Shown one piece after another: positions 45,252 to 46,976 of a stretch of DNA of 46,976 nucleotides. Where the stretch lies: positions 1 through 46,976 of the forward strand of contig JAATFG010000029.1 in NCBI GenBank assembly GCA_015655355.1, given 5' to 3'. Source of the stretch: Lysobacterales bacterium (GTDB lineage: Bacteria; Pseudomonadota; Gammaproteobacteria; Xanthomonadales; Xanthomonadaceae). The position numbers and the translations under genes are program-made. The notes beneath the pieces were generated by a model. That model worked only from the letters and a program-made list of their open reading frames with translations. It was not told the DNA's origin and did not search any database. Position 1 is the stretch's first letter; each line of letters opens with the position of its first letter.

Positions 45252-45674
45252 ATGTCCAATTCCAACGGCAAGCGCGGATCGAGTGGCGGTTTCACGCTGA
45301 TCGAATTGATGATTGTCGTCGCCGTGATCGCGGTACTGGCGGCGATAGCCTTCCCTTCCTATCAGGAGCAGGTACGCAAGTCGCGGCGGGCGTTGGCCAA
45401 GGCCGATCTGGTGCAACTGGCGCAGTCGGCAGAGCGTTCCTACACGATCAACAATACCTACACGAAGTTCGCGCTGCCGTTTGATACGTCGCCACACGAC
45501 GCCGGTGGCGCCGTTTATTACAGCCTGTCGTTCGACGGCGCCGTGACCGACACGACGTTCAAGTTGCAGGCGGTGCCCACGGGCATCCAAAGCAACGACA
45601 AATGCGGCACGCTGGCCATCGACCAGACCGGGAAGAAATACAATTCCAGCGGTGAGACCGGGGACTGCTGGTAA
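45252..45674 (+). CDS. pilE: Type IV pilin PilE
   Basis: A 140-residue pilin with processing site SGG-FTLIELMIVVAVIAVLAAIAFPSYQEQVRKSRRA. The head has the two cysteines of PilE-type minor pilins (DKCG, GDCW at the end). The ATG at 45252 is chosen because AGGAGA lies 5-6 bases before it; an ATG at 45234 would overlap pilY1. Last gene of the operon, convergent with a FimT-like gene. Confidence 0.92.
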   Translation: MSNSNGKRGSSGGFTLIELMIVVAVIAVLAAIAFPSYQEQVRKSRRALAKADLVQLAQSAERSYTINNTYTKFALPFDTSPHDAGGAVYYSLSFDGAVTDTTFKLQAVPTGIQSNDKCGTLAIDQTGKKYNSSGETGDCW

Positions 45675-45693
45675 GGGTTTCGGGCAGGGAAAA

Positions 45694-46236
45694 TTAAAAG
45701 CCTGTGCACGGGCTTGAATCGCCGGGCCATTCGCTGCGCGCGCGGCCGGTGTTGCTGACGATCACTTGCCCCAGTGCCATGTCGTTTTTGCACAAGGTGA
45801 AACTGGCGTTGCTGCCGGTGCTGCGCCCGTCGGGCGAGAAACGGATTTGCTTGCGCCCGTTGCCGCTGATCAAGCGCAGGTCGCCGCGCAGTGCATCGTT
45901 GTCGTAGATGATGATCGCGCCGGCGTTCGCCGGTTGCTTGGCATTGTCGGAGCTTTCGTAGAGCAGCCAGCCTGCGCTCCAGTTGCTGTCGTCGCGGCAA
46001 CCGCCGTTGCCGTTGCTGGGGCAGAGCGTTGCCGTGACTGCGTGCGTCACGGCGTGCAGGCGCGCGCTGGCAAGGGCGGTTTGCAGCCGATTCAGCGTGG
46101 CATTGGCGCGTTGGTTGTCGACGACACGGCCCAGGCTTGGCAGGCTGATAGACGCCAGTATCGACAAGATGCTCATGACCACCAATGCTTCAATCAGGGT
46201 GAAGCCGCCGGCCTTGCGCAATCGATTCCTTTCCAT
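45694..46236 (-). CDS. Second FimT/GspH-like minor pilin, on the opposite strand
   Basis: A 180-residue prepilin. Processing site and helix: KAGG-FTLIEALVVMSILSILASISLP. The head is of the GspH/FimT type (RLQTALASARLHAVTHAV, WSAGWLLYESSD, IRFSPDGRSTGSNASFTLC). Several cysteines occur (CPS, GCR, LCKN, PCTGF). The start at 46236 has GGAG upstream. It is a second FimT-like gene beside the fimU-pilE operon but is transcribed separately from the divergent gap before uvrB. Confidence 0.9.
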   Translation of the reverse strand: MERNRLRKAGGFTLIEALVVMSILSILASISLPSLGRVVDNQRANATLNRLQTALASARLHAVTHAVTATLCPSNGNGGCRDDSNWSAGWLLYESSDNAKQPANAGAIIIYDNDALRGDLRLISGNGRKQIRFSPDGRSTGSNASFTLCKNDMALGQVIVSNTGRARSEWPGDSSPCTGF

Positions 46237-46397
46237 GATTCGCTCCGCGAGTTGACCATGGAGCCAGCTTCGCGCCGCGATGCAATCGGCAACATCGGCA
46301 CACGGAACACGGCGCTGTAGGGATTTTCCGCAGGCACGCGACGGCAACGACTGGCGCTGCGCGCTAAACTGGCCCGTCGTTTCTCCAGCCGCACGCC

Positions 46398-46976
46398 ATG
46401 TCCGAACGTTTCGAGCTTGTGTCCCCCTACGCGCCCGCCGGCGACCAGCCGCAGGCGATCGAGAAACTCGTCGCCGGCTTCGAGGCCGGCCTCGCGAAGC
46501 AGACCATGCTCGGCGTCACCGGCTCGGGCAAGACATTCACCGTCTCCAACGTCATCACGCAGATCGACCGGCCCACGCTGGTGATCGCCCACAACAAGAC
46601 GCTGGCCGCGCAGCTCTACAGCGAGTTCAAACAATTCTTCCCCCACAACGCGGTCGAATACTTCGTCAGCTACTTCGATTACTACCAGCCCGAGGCGTAC
46701 ATCCCGCGCACGGACACGTTTATCGAAAAAGACTCCTCCATCAACGAGGAGATCGAACGCCTGCGGCTTTCGGCGACCAGTTCGCTGCTCTCCCGGCGCG
46801 ACGTCGTCGTCATCGCGAGCGTCTCGTGCATCTACGGCTTGGGCTCGCCGGAGGATTTCCTCAACATGCTGGCCGAGTTGCACGTGGGCCAGCCGATCAC
46901 CCGCGAAGCCGTGCTGACGAAGCTGGTGGAGATGCTCTACGAGCGCAACGACATCGCCTTTGCGCGCGGCAAATTC
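46398..46976 (+). CDS. uvrB: Excinuclease ABC subunit UvrB, N-terminal part (3' end cut by window)
   Basis: The first 193 residues of the nucleotide-excision-repair helicase-like subunit. [20 protein letters not shown] begins it. Walker A is VTGSGKT with [10 protein letters not shown], and [18 protein letters not shown] and the beta-hairpin region [20 protein letters not shown] are intact, as is CIYGLG. The frame is open to the right edge. It is divergent from the FimT-like gene; TAAACT at 46365-46370 is a possible -10 box. Confidence 0.97.
   Translation, partial: MSERFELVSPYAPAGDQPQAIEKLVAGFEAGLAKQTMLGVTGSGKTFTVSNVITQIDRPTLVIAHNKTLAAQLYSEFKQFFPHNAVEYFVSYFDYYQPEAYIPRTDTFIEKDSSINEEIERLRLSATSSLLSRRDVVVIASVSCIYGLGSPEDFLNMLAELHVGQPITREAVLTKLVEMLYERNDIAFARGKF

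Overview
The window is a continuous piece of a GC-rich gammaproteobacterial chromosome. The best fit is the order Lysobacterales (Xanthomonadales). This rests on general knowledge of that group, not on a database search. The supporting signs are Oar-like TonB-dependent receptors, an inverted REP pair with a CCGGCGAAGGCCGG core, petABC followed by sspA-sspB, an AlgZ/FimS-type kinase, a full minor-pilin operon, and a near-canonical miaB/phoH/ybeY/corC neighbourhood. Genes are dense, with many 4-base start/stop overlaps. I saw no rRNA, tRNA, CRISPR array, insertion sequence or prophage. No gap between genes reaches 300 bases; the largest are the two TonB-receptor leaders, about 250 and 275 bases.

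Layout. 1-1.8 kb: the end of clpB, cut by the window edge. 1.85-2.9 kb (minus): an unusual zinc ribbon-RDD-type IV pilin fusion. 3.0-4.7 kb (minus): a DUF3311 protein and an SSS-type solute symporter. 4.9-10.3 kb (minus): phoH, ybeY, a REP pair, an exported hypothetical, corC, a DUF4105 protein and a CorA-like channel. 10.4-14.2 kb (plus): a TetR/CecR-like regulator with a lipoprotein membrane-fusion protein, an ABC ATPase and an ABC-2 permease. This operon sits between phoH and miaB, which are usually adjacent. 14.2-15.6 kb (minus): miaB. 15.7-18.0 kb: a TetR repressor divergent from an isochorismatase-like hydrolase and an AbrB-family membrane protein, with a perfect palindrome between them. 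18.1-19.0 kb: a lytic transglycosylase. 19.1-21.7 kb: petABC (cytochrome bc1). 21.9-23.2 kb: sspA and sspB. 23.2-24.7 kb (minus): a Trm112-like protein, nadC and a DUF3301 protein. 24.9-26.5 kb: purE-purK. 26.6-27.2 kb (minus): sodB. 27.3-28.9 kb: grxD, an atypical SDR protein and a MarC-family protein.

28.9-35.2 kb holds two TonB-dependent receptors with unrelated cargo regions. Both have the same upstream element (two GTTAACC boxes 11 bases apart), similar signal peptides and nearly the same terminator, as if two receptors were carried in one expression cassette. 35.3-36.7 kb: ppnN. 36.7-45.7 kb: an AlgZ/FimS-type kinase with no algR beside it, followed by the type IV pilus priming operon fimU-pilV-pilW-pilX-pilY1-pilE. 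A second FimT-like minor pilin faces it on the minus strand, and uvrB begins at the right edge.

Points most worth following up are the zinc ribbon-RDD-pilin fusion, the shared receptor cassette, the FimS-like kinase fixed next to the pilus genes, the exporter operon between miaB and phoH, and several enzymes with altered key residues (SDR, isochorismatase family, ClpB Walker B).
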